A stretch of DNA of 64,000 nt. Origin: CAJLIR01 sp964408085. Lineage in GTDB: Bacteria; Bacillota_I; Bacilli_A; RF39; UBA660. Position numbers and translations under genes: made by a program. The first letter of the stretch is position 1. Every line of letters begins with the position of its first letter. Shown here in pieces: positions 52,252 to 60,990 of the stretch. The stretch covers positions 1 to 64,000 of the forward strand of contig CAYOYB010000001.1 in NCBI GenBank assembly GCA_964408085.1, in the 5' to 3' direction. The notes under the pieces are model-generated. The model saw only the letters and a program-made list of their open reading frames with translations. It was not told the origin of the DNA and did no database searches.

Positions 52252-52761
52252 ATGAAAATCCAAAAATATTTAGAAAAAGATTCGGAATATTATAAAATAG
52301 TTGAAGAAATATTAAATAACGAGGAATTCTTGAGAAGAAAAGAATTTAGACATCATGGTGATAGAACAGTATATGATCATTGTCTTGCAGTTTCAATATT
52401 ATCTTATAGAATCGCAAAAAAATTAAAAATGGATTATAAAAGTGCAGCAATAGGTGGATTATTACATGACTTTTATTATAATCCTTGGCAAGAACATAAA
52501 GATCCACGACCATTTTTTAAAAAACATGGTTTTTCTCATGCTGGTGAAGCTTTAGAAAATTCTAAAAAAGTTTTTCCTAATTTAATGAATAAAAGAGTAG
52601 AAGATATAATCAAAAAACATATGTTTCCTTTAAATATAAAACCACCAATGTGTAGAGAAGGTTGGGTAATAACTTGTGTTGATAAATATGTTTCTATGGA
52701 AATATTTAAAGATATCAAAAATTTACCAAAATATATAGGAATATTTGGAAAAAATAGTTAA
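52252..52761 (+). CDS. HD-domain phosphohydrolase-like protein
   Basis: A 169-residue protein with an HD metal site: His in YDHCLAVS, HD in GGLLHDFYYNPW, later His in KKHMFP and Asp in TCVDKYVS. Most HD proteins hydrolyse nucleotides or phosphate esters; the substrate here is not known. It starts after GGAAGAAGG and ends 9 bases before mnmE, so the two probably share the promoter at 52201. Confidence 0.88.
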   Translation: MKIQKYLEKDSEYYKIVEEILNNEEFLRRKEFRHHGDRTVYDHCLAVSILSYRIAKKLKMDYKSAAIGGLLHDFYYNPWQEHKDPRPFFKKHGFSHAGEALENSKKVFPNLMNKRVEDIIKKHMFPLNIKPPMCREGWVITCVDKYVSMEIFKDIKNLPKYIGIFGKNS

Positions 52762-52770
52762 GGTGAAAAA

Positions 52771-54138
52771 ATGAATGATACAATTGCGGCAATTTCTACA
52801 TCTTTAGGTGTAGGTGCTATCTCAATTATTAGAGTTAGTGGAAATGATTCAATAAAAATAGTAAATAATATTTTTAAAGGAAAAAATTTAAATTTAGTTG
52901 ATAGCCATACAATCAATTATGGTCATATTGTTGAAAATGAAAAAGTAATTGATGAAGTATTAGTATCAGTTATGCGCAAACCAAAAACATTTACAACTGA
53001 GCATGTTGTTGAAATTAATTGTCATGGTGGGATAACTACTACTAATAAAATTTTAGAATTATTATTATTAAATGGTTGTAGGTTAGCCGAACCTGGTGAA
53101 TTTACTAAAAGAGCTTTTTTAAATGGCAGAATAGATTTATTAGAAGCTGAAGCAATAAGTGACTTAATAAATGCTAAAAGTGAAAAAGCAAGAAATTTAG
53201 CTATAAATCAGATGCAAGGTAATACTTCTTGTATGATTAAAAATTTAAGACAGAAAATATTAGAAATTTTAGCTAATATTGAGGTAAATATTGATTATCC
53301 AGAATATGAAGATATTTTAGTAATGACTAATGATATAATTTTACCAAAAATTAAAGAAGTAGAAAAAGAAATTAAAAAAATTTTAGATAGAAGTGAAAAT
53401 GGTAAAATTATAAAAGAAGGTATAAAAACAAGTATTATTGGACGACCAAATGTAGGAAAGAGCAGTCTTTTAAATGCTTTGATAGAAGAAGATAAAGCAA
53501 TTGTAACTGATATTGCTGGAACAACACGAGATATTGTCGAAGGACAAATATTAATTGATGGAATTTTATTAGATTTAATTGATACAGCTGGTATTAGAAA
53601 AACTGATGATGTAGTAGAAAAAATAGGTGTTGAAAAAAGTTATGAATTAATTTCAAAATCAAATTTAATTATATATATGTTAAATGCTAATGAAGAAATT
53701 ACAAACGAAGATATAGAATTATTAGAAAAAATAAAAAACAAAAACTATATAATAATAATAAATAAAAATGATTTAGAAAATAAAATTAATTTAGATAAAA
53801 TTAATCAATATATTAATTCAGAAAATTTAATATTTATGAGTATAACTAATAAGATAGGTATTGAAGATTTAAAGAAAAAAATTAAAAATATGTTTAATTT
53901 AGAAATGATAGAAACAAAAGATTATAACTTTTTAACTAATGCTAGAAGTATTTCAATTTTAAAAGAAACATTGATTTTGATATCTAATATATATATTGGA
54001 ATAGAAAATAATATACCAATAGATATGATAGAAATAGATATTAAAAAAGTTTGGAATTTACTTGGTGAAATAATAGGTGAAACTTATCAAGATGAACTAA
54101 TTAATCAATTATTTAGTCAATTTTGTTTAGGAAAATAA
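52771..54138 (+). CDS. mnmE: tRNA uridine-5-carboxymethylaminomethyl modification GTPase
   Basis: A 455-residue GTPase that with MnmG modifies U34 of tRNAs. N-terminal tetrahydrofolate domain (DTIAAISTSLGVGAISIIRVSG), inserted G domain with GRPNVGKSSLLNAL, DIAGTTRD (G2), DTAGIRKTDD (G3), NKND (G4), and the C-terminal FCLGK with the catalytic Cys. Length is normal. Confidence 0.98.
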   Translation: MNDTIAAISTSLGVGAISIIRVSGNDSIKIVNNIFKGKNLNLVDSHTINYGHIVENEKVIDEVLVSVMRKPKTFTTEHVVEINCHGGITTTNKILELLLLNGCRLAEPGEFTKRAFLNGRIDLLEAEAISDLINAKSEKARNLAINQMQGNTSCMIKNLRQKILEILANIEVNIDYPEYEDILVMTNDIILPKIKEVEKEIKKILDRSENGKIIKEGIKTSIIGRPNVGKSSLLNALIEEDKAIVTDIAGTTRDIVEGQILIDGILLDLIDTAGIRKTDDVVEKIGVEKSYELISKSNLIIYMLNANEEITNEDIELLEKIKNKNYIIIINKNDLENKINLDKINQYINSENLIFMSITNKIGIEDLKKKIKNMFNLEMIETKDYNFLTNARSISILKETLILISNIYIGIENNIPIDMIEIDIKKVWNLLGEIIGETYQDELINQLFSQFCLGK

Positions 54139-54143
54139 ATTAA

Positions 54144-54172
54144 TTGACATAAAATATTATTAAGAATATAAT
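54144..54172 (+). promoter_or_regulatory. Strong sigma-A promoter of the 80-aa unknown gene
   Basis: TTGACA (54144-54149), 17-base spacer, TATAAT (54167-54172), a perfect consensus. Confidence 0.88.
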
Positions 54173-54201
54173 AGAAAATAAAAAAGAAAGGAAGAAGATG
54201 T

Positions 54202-54444
54202 ATGGAAGAAAATGAAAGACATCCGCTTGTTTATAGTCATAATTTTTTAGGTGAAGTAGTACATGGATCACACGGATATAGATATGTTCATCAAAGGCAT
54301 GAATCTCCAATAACTATATATGACTCTAAACCAAATATATCTGATGATATAATATTAAATAATGATATTGCTGATGATAATTATAATGAATCAGAAGACA
54401 ACAAATCATTTTTAAAAACACTTAAAGATAGTATTAAATATTAG
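54202..54444 (+). CDS. Hypothetical protein (80 aa)
   Basis: Unrecognised. The N-terminal half is His-rich (six His in the first 35 residues: RHPLVYSHNF, HGSHGYRYVHQRHE), the C-terminal half is acidic (Asp/Glu/Asn). This could bind metal but no known motif is present. It has a consensus promoter and a GAAAGGAAG ribosome site, so strong expression is likely. Followed by two more small unknown genes. Confidence 0.7.
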   Translation: MEENERHPLVYSHNFLGEVVHGSHGYRYVHQRHESPITIYDSKPNISDDIILNNDIADDNYNESEDNKSFLKTLKDSIKY

Positions 54445-54509
54445 TAAGTAAAAATAAATATTTTCTATAAATAAAATATTAAGAAAAAAATATGAAAGGA
54501 GAGATATTT

Positions 54510-54758
54510 ATGGGAAAAAGACATGTTCCTTTAAAAGTAACAAATTCATTTTTTTATACAAGAGATTCAGAAAAACCAATTGCTTTTCCAGTATTGAGTG
54601 CTGAATCATTTGAAAAAAAGCCAACAATAGGAATAAATCCACGGGACAATAGTGCTTTTTGGAAACGTTTAATGGAACAAAGAGATTTATTAGCAGCAAA
54701 ACTAGAAAATAGTAAACAATTAGAAGAAGAAAATCCAAAAGTAAAGAAATTAAAATAG
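54510..54758 (+). CDS. Hypothetical protein (82 aa)
   Basis: Unrecognised small basic protein (MGKRHVPLKVTNSFFYTRDS...). The ATG at 54510 follows AAAGGAGAG. The C-terminal third is a Glu/Lys/Leu-rich helix that could form a coiled coil. Middle segment KKPTIGINPRDNSAFWKRLM is neither membrane nor repeat-like. It may be co-transcribed with the 80-aa gene. Confidence 0.65.
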   Translation: MGKRHVPLKVTNSFFYTRDSEKPIAFPVLSAESFEKKPTIGINPRDNSAFWKRLMEQRDLLAAKLENSKQLEEENPKVKKLK

Positions 54759-54788
54759 ATTTAATAAAAAGAAATGTAGTGTATATAA

Positions 54789-54890
54789 ATGGAAAATGGA
54801 AATACATCATCGAAAAATAAAGATATTGAATTAGATGAATAAACAACAAAAGAATTAACTAAAGCAATAGAAAATTTTAAAAATAAATAA
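54789..54890 (+). pseudogene. Possible broken small gene
   Basis: An ATG at 54789 opens 17 codons to a TAA at 54840-54842; the same frame then continues for 15 codons (TTKELTKAIENFKNK) to another TAA at 54888. No good ribosome site is present. It may be a decayed 32-residue gene or chance. The remainder of the 262-base gap (54759-55020) has a 10-bp inverted repeat (54930-54939 with 54950-54959) not followed by a T-run. Confidence 0.25.
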
Positions 54891-55020
54891 AGTGTCCGTA
54901 ATAAAATCGGAACAAATCCACAGTGCGAAATTAATTACACTTATAGGAATGTAATTAATCAAAAAAATATAGAAAGGAATCAATCAATATAGATTAATAA
55001 TTTTATAAGATTGATTATAT

Positions 55021-55395
55021 ATGATTAAGATGGAAAAAGATTATATATATTTGACATATTATCAGATGATGGCCTTTGTAGAAGAAATAGAACAAATGAA
55101 GTTACAAAATCAATTTTTCAATGATGAATTTGTTTCTATGTTTGAAAATCAATTTTTAAATATGTCTTCTCAAAAGGTCTTAATTCCAAATACAATAAAA
55201 AAGATAATTCCTAATGCTAGTAAATTCAAAATATCTATAAGTTTATTCAATTATTTAGAAAGATTAACAAATGTTAATGTTAATGATAAACAATTTATGA
55301 GGGAGTTTACCAAAAAGAGAATAAAAAAAGATAAAGAAATTATTAGTAGTTTTGTTAATGGTGATTATAAAATACAATCAGATAAAAAAAGATGA
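55021..55395 (+). CDS. Hypothetical protein (124 aa)
   Basis: Unrecognised, Lys/Phe/Ile-rich helical protein with a basic C-terminus (KKRIKKDKEIIS, SDKKR). No membrane segment. There is no good ribosome site before the ATG at 55021; another ATG at 55030 (MEKDYIYL) is possible. It precedes mnmG but is separated from it by a terminator. Codon use is typical of the region. Confidence 0.55.
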   Translation: MIKMEKDYIYLTYYQMMAFVEEIEQMKLQNQFFNDEFVSMFENQFLNMSSQKVLIPNTIKKIIPNASKFKISISLFNYLERLTNVNVNDKQFMREFTKKRIKKDKEIISSFVNGDYKIQSDKKR

Positions 55396-55429
55396 TTGTA
55401 AAAAAGTAAAAACTAAAATAAATTTTTTA

Positions 55430-55459
55430 AGTAGAAACAATTATGTTTCTTTTTTTTTT
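55430..55459 (+). terminator. Intrinsic terminator before mnmG
   Basis: Stem AGAAAC/GTTTCT (55433-55438 with 55445-55450) and nine T. Confidence 0.8.
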
Positions 55460-55501
55460 GTAAAATAGTATAATAAGAAAGTAAATGAGAAGGTGTATTG
55501 T

Positions 55502-57376
55502 ATGAATTATGAAGTAATTGTAGTTGGTGGAGGTCATGCTGGGTGTGAAGCCTCTTTAGCATGTGCAAGAAAAGGACATAAAACTTTATTAATAACTGGA
55601 AATATTAATAATATTGCTGATATGCCATGTAATCCATCAATTGGAGGTTCAGCTAAAGGTATTGTTGTAAGAGAAATTGATGCCTTAGGTGGAGAAATGG
55701 GAATAAATGCTGATAAATCGCATATTCAAATAAAAATGTTAAATAATGCTAAAGGACCAGCAGTTCAAGCATTGCGTGCTCAAGCAGATAAAATTACATA
55801 TCCAAAAAATATGCGTGCAACTTTAAATAATCAAGAAAATTTAGAAATAAAAGAAGCATTAGTTGAAGATTTAATAGTTGAAGATAATAAAATAAAAGGT
55901 GTTATTCTAGAAGATAAAGAAAGTATTTATAGTGATGCTGTAATTTTAACAACAGGTACCTATTTAAAAGCTGATATTATGGTTGGCGATACTAGAAGAA
56001 GAGAAGGACCACATGGAGAAAAACCAAGTAATTACTTAAGCGATAATTTGAAAAAATTAGGTTTTAAAATAATTCGTTTGAAAACTGGTACACCACAAAG
56101 AATAGATAAAAATTCAATTGATTTTTCTAAAACTAAAGTAGAGTATGGAGATAGTGTTTATCATACTTTTAGCTTTGATACAGAACCACTATATAAAATA
56201 GAAGAACAAGTACCTTGCCATTTAATTTATACAACGCCAGAAACACATAAAATTATAAGAGAAAATCTAAATAAATCTAGTATGTATGGTGGACTTAATG
56301 ATATAACAGGAGTTGGTCCTAGATATTGTCCATCAATAGAAGATAAAATAGTTCGTTTTGCAGATAAAGAAAGGCATCAATTATTTTTAGAACCAGAAAG
56401 TTTATATTATGATGATATATATATTCAAGGTTTTTCAACAAGTATGCCGCATGATGTTCAAGAAAAAATGGTTCATAGTTTACCAGGTTTAGAAAATGCT
56501 AAAATATTAAAATATGCATATGCTATTGAATATGATGCAATAGATGCCTTACAATTAAAATCTTCTTTAGAAACAAAAATAATTGAAAATTTATATACTG
56601 CTGGGCAAATTAATGGAACAAGTGGATACGAAGAAGCTGCTTGTCAAGGGTTAATCGCTGGAATAAATGCTTCATTAAAAATAGAGGGAAAAGAACCTTT
56701 AGTATTAAAAAGAAATGAAGCATACATAGGTGTATTAATTGACGATTTAATTACCAAAGGTGTTAGAGATCCATATCGTTTATTAACTTCACGCGCTGAA
56801 TATAGATTATTACTTCGTCATGATAATGCTGATTTAAGACTTAGAAAAAAAGGATATCAAGTAGGATTAATTGATAAAAGACGTTATGAAAAATTATTAG
56901 ATAAAGAAAGAGATATTGAAAGAATAAATGAAACACTAAAAAATAATAAAATAACACCAAAAGAAGAAGTAAATAAATATTTAGTTGAAATAGGTTCAAC
57001 ACCAATTAAAGATGGTATATCATTATATGATTTATTAAAAAGACCAGAAATTAATATTAATAATATAAAAAGATTTATTTATTTAAGTTCTGATCCAGAT
57101 ATATTATCACAAGTAGAAATTAATATTAAATATGCTGGTTATATCGAAAAGGCTAATCGTGAAGCTGAAAAGATGTTAGATTTAGAAAATAAAAAAATAC
57201 CAAATAATATTGATTATGATAAAATTCATAATTTAGCTAGTGAAGCAAAACAAAAATTAAAAGAGGTAAAACCTGATTCTATAGGACAGGCAATCAGAAT
57301 TAGTGGTGTTAATCCTGCTGATATATCAATACTAATGATTTATATAAAAAAGGAATATAATAATGGATTTAAATAA
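55502..57376 (+). CDS. mnmG: tRNA uridine-5-carboxymethylaminomethyl modification enzyme MnmG
   Basis: A 624-residue FAD enzyme, partner of MnmE. FAD-binding VIVVGGGHAGCEASLACAR, the conserved GGSAKGIVVREIDALGGEMG (residues 48-67), RRREGPHGEKPSNYLS and the Cys motif RYCPSIEDK are present; the C-terminal helical domain contains SRAEYRLLLRHDNAD. Start at 55502 after AAGGTG; a GTG three codons earlier is in frame. Overlaps rsmG by 14 bases. Confidence 0.98.
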   Translation: MNYEVIVVGGGHAGCEASLACARKGHKTLLITGNINNIADMPCNPSIGGSAKGIVVREIDALGGEMGINADKSHIQIKMLNNAKGPAVQALRAQADKITYPKNMRATLNNQENLEIKEALVEDLIVEDNKIKGVILEDKESIYSDAVILTTGTYLKADIMVGDTRRREGPHGEKPSNYLSDNLKKLGFKIIRLKTGTPQRIDKNSIDFSKTKVEYGDSVYHTFSFDTEPLYKIEEQVPCHLIYTTPETHKIIRENLNKSSMYGGLNDITGVGPRYCPSIEDKIVRFADKERHQLFLEPESLYYDDIYIQGFSTSMPHDVQEKMVHSLPGLENAKILKYAYAIEYDAIDALQLKSSLETKIIENLYTAGQINGTSGYEEAACQGLIAGINASLKIEGKEPLVLKRNEAYIGVLIDDLITKGVRDPYRLLTSRAEYRLLLRHDNADLRLRKKGYQVGLIDKRRYEKLLDKERDIERINETLKNNKITPKEEVNKYLVEIGSTPIKDGISLYDLLKRPEININNIKRFIYLSSDPDILSQVEINIKYAGYIEKANREAEKMLDLENKKIPNNIDYDKIHNLASEAKQKLKEVKPDSIGQAIRISGVNPADISILMIYIKKEYNNGFK

Positions 57377-58067
57377 TTTTATTGAAGAACTAAAAAAAAT
57401 AAATATTGATGTATCAGATACTCAATTAAAACAATTAGAAATTTATTATGAATTATTAGTAGAGTATAATAATAAAATGAATTTAACAGGTATTACTGAA
57501 AAAGACCAAGTTTATCTAAAACATTTTTATGATAGTCTTACCATAAATAAAATTATTGATTTAAATACAATAAATAGTTTATGTGATGTTGGAACAGGGG
57601 CTGGGTTCCCAGGTCTTGTTATAAAAATAATATTTCCCAACATAGAAGTAACCTTAGTAGATTCTTTAAATAAGCGAATTGAATTTTTAAATATAGTAAT
57701 CGAAAGGTTAGGATTAACAAAAATAACGACTTTACATTCTCGAATTGAAGATTTTGGTAAAAATAAAAGGGAAAAGTATGATGTTGTCACTGCAAGAGCC
57801 GTAGCACCGTTAAATATTTTGTTAGAATATTGTCTACCATTAGTCAATCTTGGGAAATATTTTATACCTTTAAAAGCCAATATTTCCCGGGAAATATTGG
57901 AAATAGAGCATGCTAAAAAAGAATTAAAATGTGAATTAGTAGATAAAAAAGAATTTTTATTACCTTATGAAAATAGTGTAAGAACAATATTAAAATTTCA
58001 AAAATTAGAGAAAACTAATAAAAAATATCCTAGGCCATATTCACAAATCAAGAAAAAACCCCTTTAA
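57363..58067 (+). CDS. rsmG: 16S rRNA (guanine527-N7)-methyltransferase RsmG
   Basis: A 234-residue SAM-dependent enzyme with KMNLTGITEKDQVYLKHFYDSL (split at residues 37-58), SLCDVGTGAGFPGLVIKI, VTARAVAPLNILLEY and the C-terminal KYPR. Loss in other bacteria gives low streptomycin resistance. A perfect 24-bp palindrome with a Noc-binding site lies in its 3' part. Confidence 0.97.
   Translation: MDLNNFIEELKKINIDVSDTQLKQLEIYYELLVEYNNKMNLTGITEKDQVYLKHFYDSLTINKIIDLNTINSLCDVGTGAGFPGLVIKIIFPNIEVTLVDSLNKRIEFLNIVIERLGLTKITTLHSRIEDFGKNKREKYDVVTARAVAPLNILLEYCLPLVNLGKYFIPLKANISREILEIEHAKKELKCELVDKKEFLLPYENSVRTILKFQKLEKTNKKYPRPYSQIKKKPL
57877..57900. other. Noc-binding site within an extended 24-bp palindrome in rsmG
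   Basis: The core ATTTCCCGGGAAAT (57882-57895) matches the Noc consensus; symmetry extends five bases to each side (57877-57900). Confidence 0.85.
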
Positions 58068-58079
58068 TGGAGTTTTTTT
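58053..58079 (+). terminator. Intrinsic terminator of mnmG-rsmG
   Basis: Stem AAAAACCCC/GGAGTTTTT with one mismatch (58054-58062 with 58069-58077), then T's; covers the rsmG stop. Confidence 0.75.
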
Positions 58080-58146
58080 AAATGTTATAAATCCCAAATT
58101 CACTTCAATATATGAAAAAATATAAAGGAGGATGGAGGGTAGTTTT

Positions 58147-58491
58147 ATGATTAAAGAAAAAAATATTGCAGTTTGTGTTATTTTATCAATTGTTACTTTT
58201 GGTATTTATGGCTTAATTTGGTTTTGTAAAATGAATAACGATGTTCAAAAAGTTAGTAATGACAAAACAATATCTGGTGGAAAAGCTATCATTTTAACTA
58301 TTATAACTTTTGGAATATATTACATTTATTGGAACTATAAAGTAGGTAAAGTTTTATATGAAACTAAATTAAAAAATGGTATCCAAAGCACAGATTATTC
58401 CGTAGTATATTTAATTTTAACAATAATAGGGTTAGGAATAGTTAACTATTGTTTAATTCAAAACGAACTTAATAAAATGGCAACTGCATAA
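58147..58491 (+). CDS. DUF4234 membrane protein
   Basis: A 114-residue protein with three transmembrane segments and the repeated motif TFGIYGLIWFCKMNND and TFGIYYIYWNYKVG that defines DUF4234. The start at 58147 follows GGAGGG; five earlier codons are open. Function unknown. It has its own terminator and stands alone between rsmG and noc. Confidence 0.88.
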   Translation: MIKEKNIAVCVILSIVTFGIYGLIWFCKMNNDVQKVSNDKTISGGKAIILTIITFGIYYIYWNYKVGKVLYETKLKNGIQSTDYSVVYLILTIIGLGIVNYCLIQNELNKMATA

Positions 58492-58524
58492 GAGATAGGG
58501 TTTAATACCTATTTCTTTTTATTT
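58492..58524 (+). terminator. Intrinsic terminator of the DUF4234 gene
   Basis: Stem GAGATAGG/CCTATTTC (58492-58499 with 58508-58515, one G-U) and T-run. Confidence 0.75.
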
Positions 58525-58547
58525 TTTCTAAATATTCAAAAAAAGAA

Positions 58548-58576
58548 TTGCAATATTTCCCAAAATATAGTATTAT
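58548..58576 (+). promoter_or_regulatory. Sigma-A promoter of noc
   Basis: TTGCAA (58548-58553), 17-base spacer, TATTAT (58571-58576). Its place rules out upstream starts for noc. Confidence 0.7.
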
Positions 58577-58613
58577 TATAAATAGAAAAAATAGTAGTGG
58601 AAGGAGCGTACAT

Positions 58614-60437
58614 ATGAACCACGAAAAAATAGTAGTAGAATTAGAATTAGATGACATTTTACCTAACAGATTTCAACCAAGATTTAAATTTCATGAACAA
58701 GCTATTACAGAATTAGCTGAATCAATTAAAGAACATGGTGTTATTCAACCAATCCTTGTTAGAAGACTTGGTGATAAATATGAAATAATTGCTGGAGAAA
58801 GAAGATACAAAGCTAGCTTATTAGCTGGTAAAAGAACAATTCCCGCTATAGTTTCAGATTTAAATGATAAAGATAGTGCTGAAGTAGCATTAATTGAAAA
58901 TGTTCAAAGACAAGATTTAACACCAATTGAAGAAGCTGTATCATATCGTAAAATCTTGGATATGGGTTATTTAACTCAAGAACAATTAGCAGAAAAATTA
59001 GGTAAAACACAATCTACTATTAGTAACAAATTAAGACTTTTGAATTTGGATGATGATGTTCAAGAAGCTTTACTAGATGAAAAAATTTCTGAACGCCATG
59101 CTAGATCATTATTAAAAATTGAAAGTAAGCAAAAACAAAAAGAAATTCTAGAAAAAATTATAAGAGAAAGATTAACAGTAAAGAAAACTGACGATTTAAT
59201 TAATGATATCTTAGCTGGAAAAATTGATAATTTAGTAGAAAATAAAATTGAAACAGAAATTCCTAGTATTTTTATGAATAACAGTGTTCAAGTTGAAGAA
59301 CCAGCTATTCAAAGCTCAAGTGCCATCGAATTTATAAATTCAAATGATCAAATTATTAATTCTTTTGATAATAATACTAAAGATGAAGAATTATTAGATT
59401 TTTTAAATGTTGATAGTCAAATTTCTGAACCAAAAGTTGTTCCTGTTGAAGAAATTAGTGAAGTACCAATCATTACTAATTTAGAAACAGAAGAATTAGA
59501 AGATGATATTAAAGAAGAAACACAAAGTTTTGGAAATTTTGATATTCCTACTAGTCCTATAGTAGAGGAAATAGAAGAAGAACCAATTCAAACAAGTCCA
59601 ATATCTAATAATGAAAAAGAATTAAAAGAAATTAATGAAATGATTAATAATTTTGAAAATGTTAATATTATTAATCCTGGGTTTGTAGATGTTGATAACA
59701 TTCAAAAGAATGCTCAAGATATTTATGTTGAAAGACCATTAGCTGATATTGATAATTTATTAATGTCAGAAAATGGTTCATCAAATACTAGTATTAATGA
59801 TTTCAGTCAATTTGATACTAATGAGATAAAAGAAGAACCAATTCAACAAAATAAATTTTTTACAATGTTAACACCAGAAGATGAAGAAGAAAAAAGTGAT
59901 GGAACTACAAAAGAAATTTCTGAAGAAGAAACGTTTAATTTTACTCCAATGGTTGAAAATAATGATTCATTAAATCAGTTTTTAGAACCAGAAACAGTAG
60001 AAAATAAAACTGAAGAAAATGTTACTAATGAAACAAATGAATTTTCATTTAATAATGATATTCAATTAGCTGAGAATAAATTTGAAACTAACAATGTATC
60101 ATCAGTTGAAAATACAAACATTGATAATAATTTAAATAATGCCCAAGAAAATTATGATTTCCAAGATAAAATTGAAGAAATAGATGATATACCAAAAGTT
60201 ATTAATTACCCAGCTGATAATATTCTTGCGGAATCAGTTAGAAAAGAAGAGATTATGGAAGAAAGAAATGTTGAAAGTGTTATTGAATCTAGAATTGATT
60301 TAAAAACTGTAATTAATACAATTAGAAATTGTGCTGATACAATTGAAAAATATGGATTTGCATTAGAATGTGAAGAATATGATTTTGAAGATATGTATCA
60401 AGTAATATTTAAGATTCAAAAAAACGATAAGAATTAA
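58614..60437 (+). CDS. noc: Nucleoid occlusion protein Noc (ParB family) with long acidic insert
   Basis: A 607-residue ParB-type CTP-dependent DNA clamp, about twice the usual length (Bacillus Noc is about 283). Residues 1-200 form the ParB N and HTH domains: LPNRFQPRF, IAGERRYKA, ALIENVQRQDLTPIEEA, LGKTQSTISNKLRLL, ISERHARSLL. These follow Noc and not Spo0J (which reads SRPYIANM and LSMGHA). The recognised Noc membrane-binding helix is absent: the chain begins MNHEKIVVELELDD. Residues about 205-555 are Glu/Asn/Asp-rich and likely disordered; 561-607 resemble a dimerisation domain. AAGGAG precedes ATG 58614. Confidence 0.9.
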   Translation: MNHEKIVVELELDDILPNRFQPRFKFHEQAITELAESIKEHGVIQPILVRRLGDKYEIIAGERRYKASLLAGKRTIPAIVSDLNDKDSAEVALIENVQRQDLTPIEEAVSYRKILDMGYLTQEQLAEKLGKTQSTISNKLRLLNLDDDVQEALLDEKISERHARSLLKIESKQKQKEILEKIIRERLTVKKTDDLINDILAGKIDNLVENKIETEIPSIFMNNSVQVEEPAIQSSSAIEFINSNDQIINSFDNNTKDEELLDFLNVDSQISEPKVVPVEEISEVPIITNLETEELEDDIKEETQSFGNFDIPTSPIVEEIEEEPIQTSPISNNEKELKEINEMINNFENVNIINPGFVDVDNIQKNAQDIYVERPLADIDNLLMSENGSSNTSINDFSQFDTNEIKEEPIQQNKFFTMLTPEDEEEKSDGTTKEISEEETFNFTPMVENNDSLNQFLEPETVENKTEENVTNETNEFSFNNDIQLAENKFETNNVSSVENTNIDNNLNNAQENYDFQDKIEEIDDIPKVINYPADNILAESVRKEEIMEERNVESVIESRIDLKTVINTIRNCADTIEKYGFALECEEYDFEDMYQVIFKIQKNDKN

Positions 60438-60445
60438 GATTAAAT

Positions 60446-60477
60446 GGAAATATGCATATAAAGTATATTTCCTTTTG
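60446..60477 (+). terminator. Intrinsic terminator of noc
   Basis: Stem GGAAATAT/ATATTTCC (60446-60453 with 60465-60472) with T's. Confidence 0.7.
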
Positions 60478-60506
60478 TATAAGGAAATTAAAAGGAGTAG
60501 ATAAAA

Positions 60507-60926
60507 ATGGCTAAGAAAAAAAATGAAAAAATATCTAAAAATTTAACAAAAGGGGTTAATGAATTTAAAAAATTTATTTCTAGAGGAAATGTTGTCGATA
60601 TGGCAGTCGGAGTTATTATTGGAGGCGCATTTGGAAAAATAGTTACAAGTCTTGTAAACGATATATTAATGCCTTTGATTGGAACTATTTTAGGTGGTCT
60701 AAACTTTAATAATTTAACTATCCAAATTAATGATGCTACTATTGCATATGGAACATTTATTCAATCAATTGTTGACTTTCTAATTATAGCATTTTGTATT
60801 TTCATGATGATTAAAATATTTGAAAAATTCAAACATAAGGAAGAACAACCAGATGTGCCAGCTAAAAAAAGTGATGAGGTATTATTATTAGAAGAAATTC
60901 GCGATTTATTAAAAAAGAAAAAATAG
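60507..60926 (+). CDS. mscL: Large-conductance mechanosensitive channel
   Basis: A 139-residue membrane channel that opens on hypo-osmotic shock. The pore helix RGNVVDMAVGVIIGGAFGKIVTSLVNDILMPLIG (residues about 29-62) is well conserved; TM2 is at about 85-108, with a charged C-terminal helix (LLLEEIRDLLKKK). Start after AAAGGAG. Confidence 0.96.
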   Translation: MAKKKNEKISKNLTKGVNEFKKFISRGNVVDMAVGVIIGGAFGKIVTSLVNDILMPLIGTILGGLNFNNLTIQINDATIAYGTFIQSIVDFLIIAFCIFMMIKIFEKFKHKEEQPDVPAKKSDEVLLLEEIRDLLKKKK

Positions 60927-60990
60927 TATATAATATTCATAATTATTTTAGTAACAAAATAATATATTTTATACATGGAGGTACCTTATA

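Noticed and set aside
54508..54849. 113-codon minus-strand frame
   Set aside because: Antisense to the 82-aa gene, which has a good ribosome site; translation is a Leu/Phe-rich shadow.
54930..54959. 10-bp inverted repeat as terminator
   Set aside because: Not followed by a T-run on either strand; may be a hairpin of other function or chance.
57527..57880. 117-codon minus-strand frame in rsmG
   Set aside because: Shadow of rsmG, no start signals.
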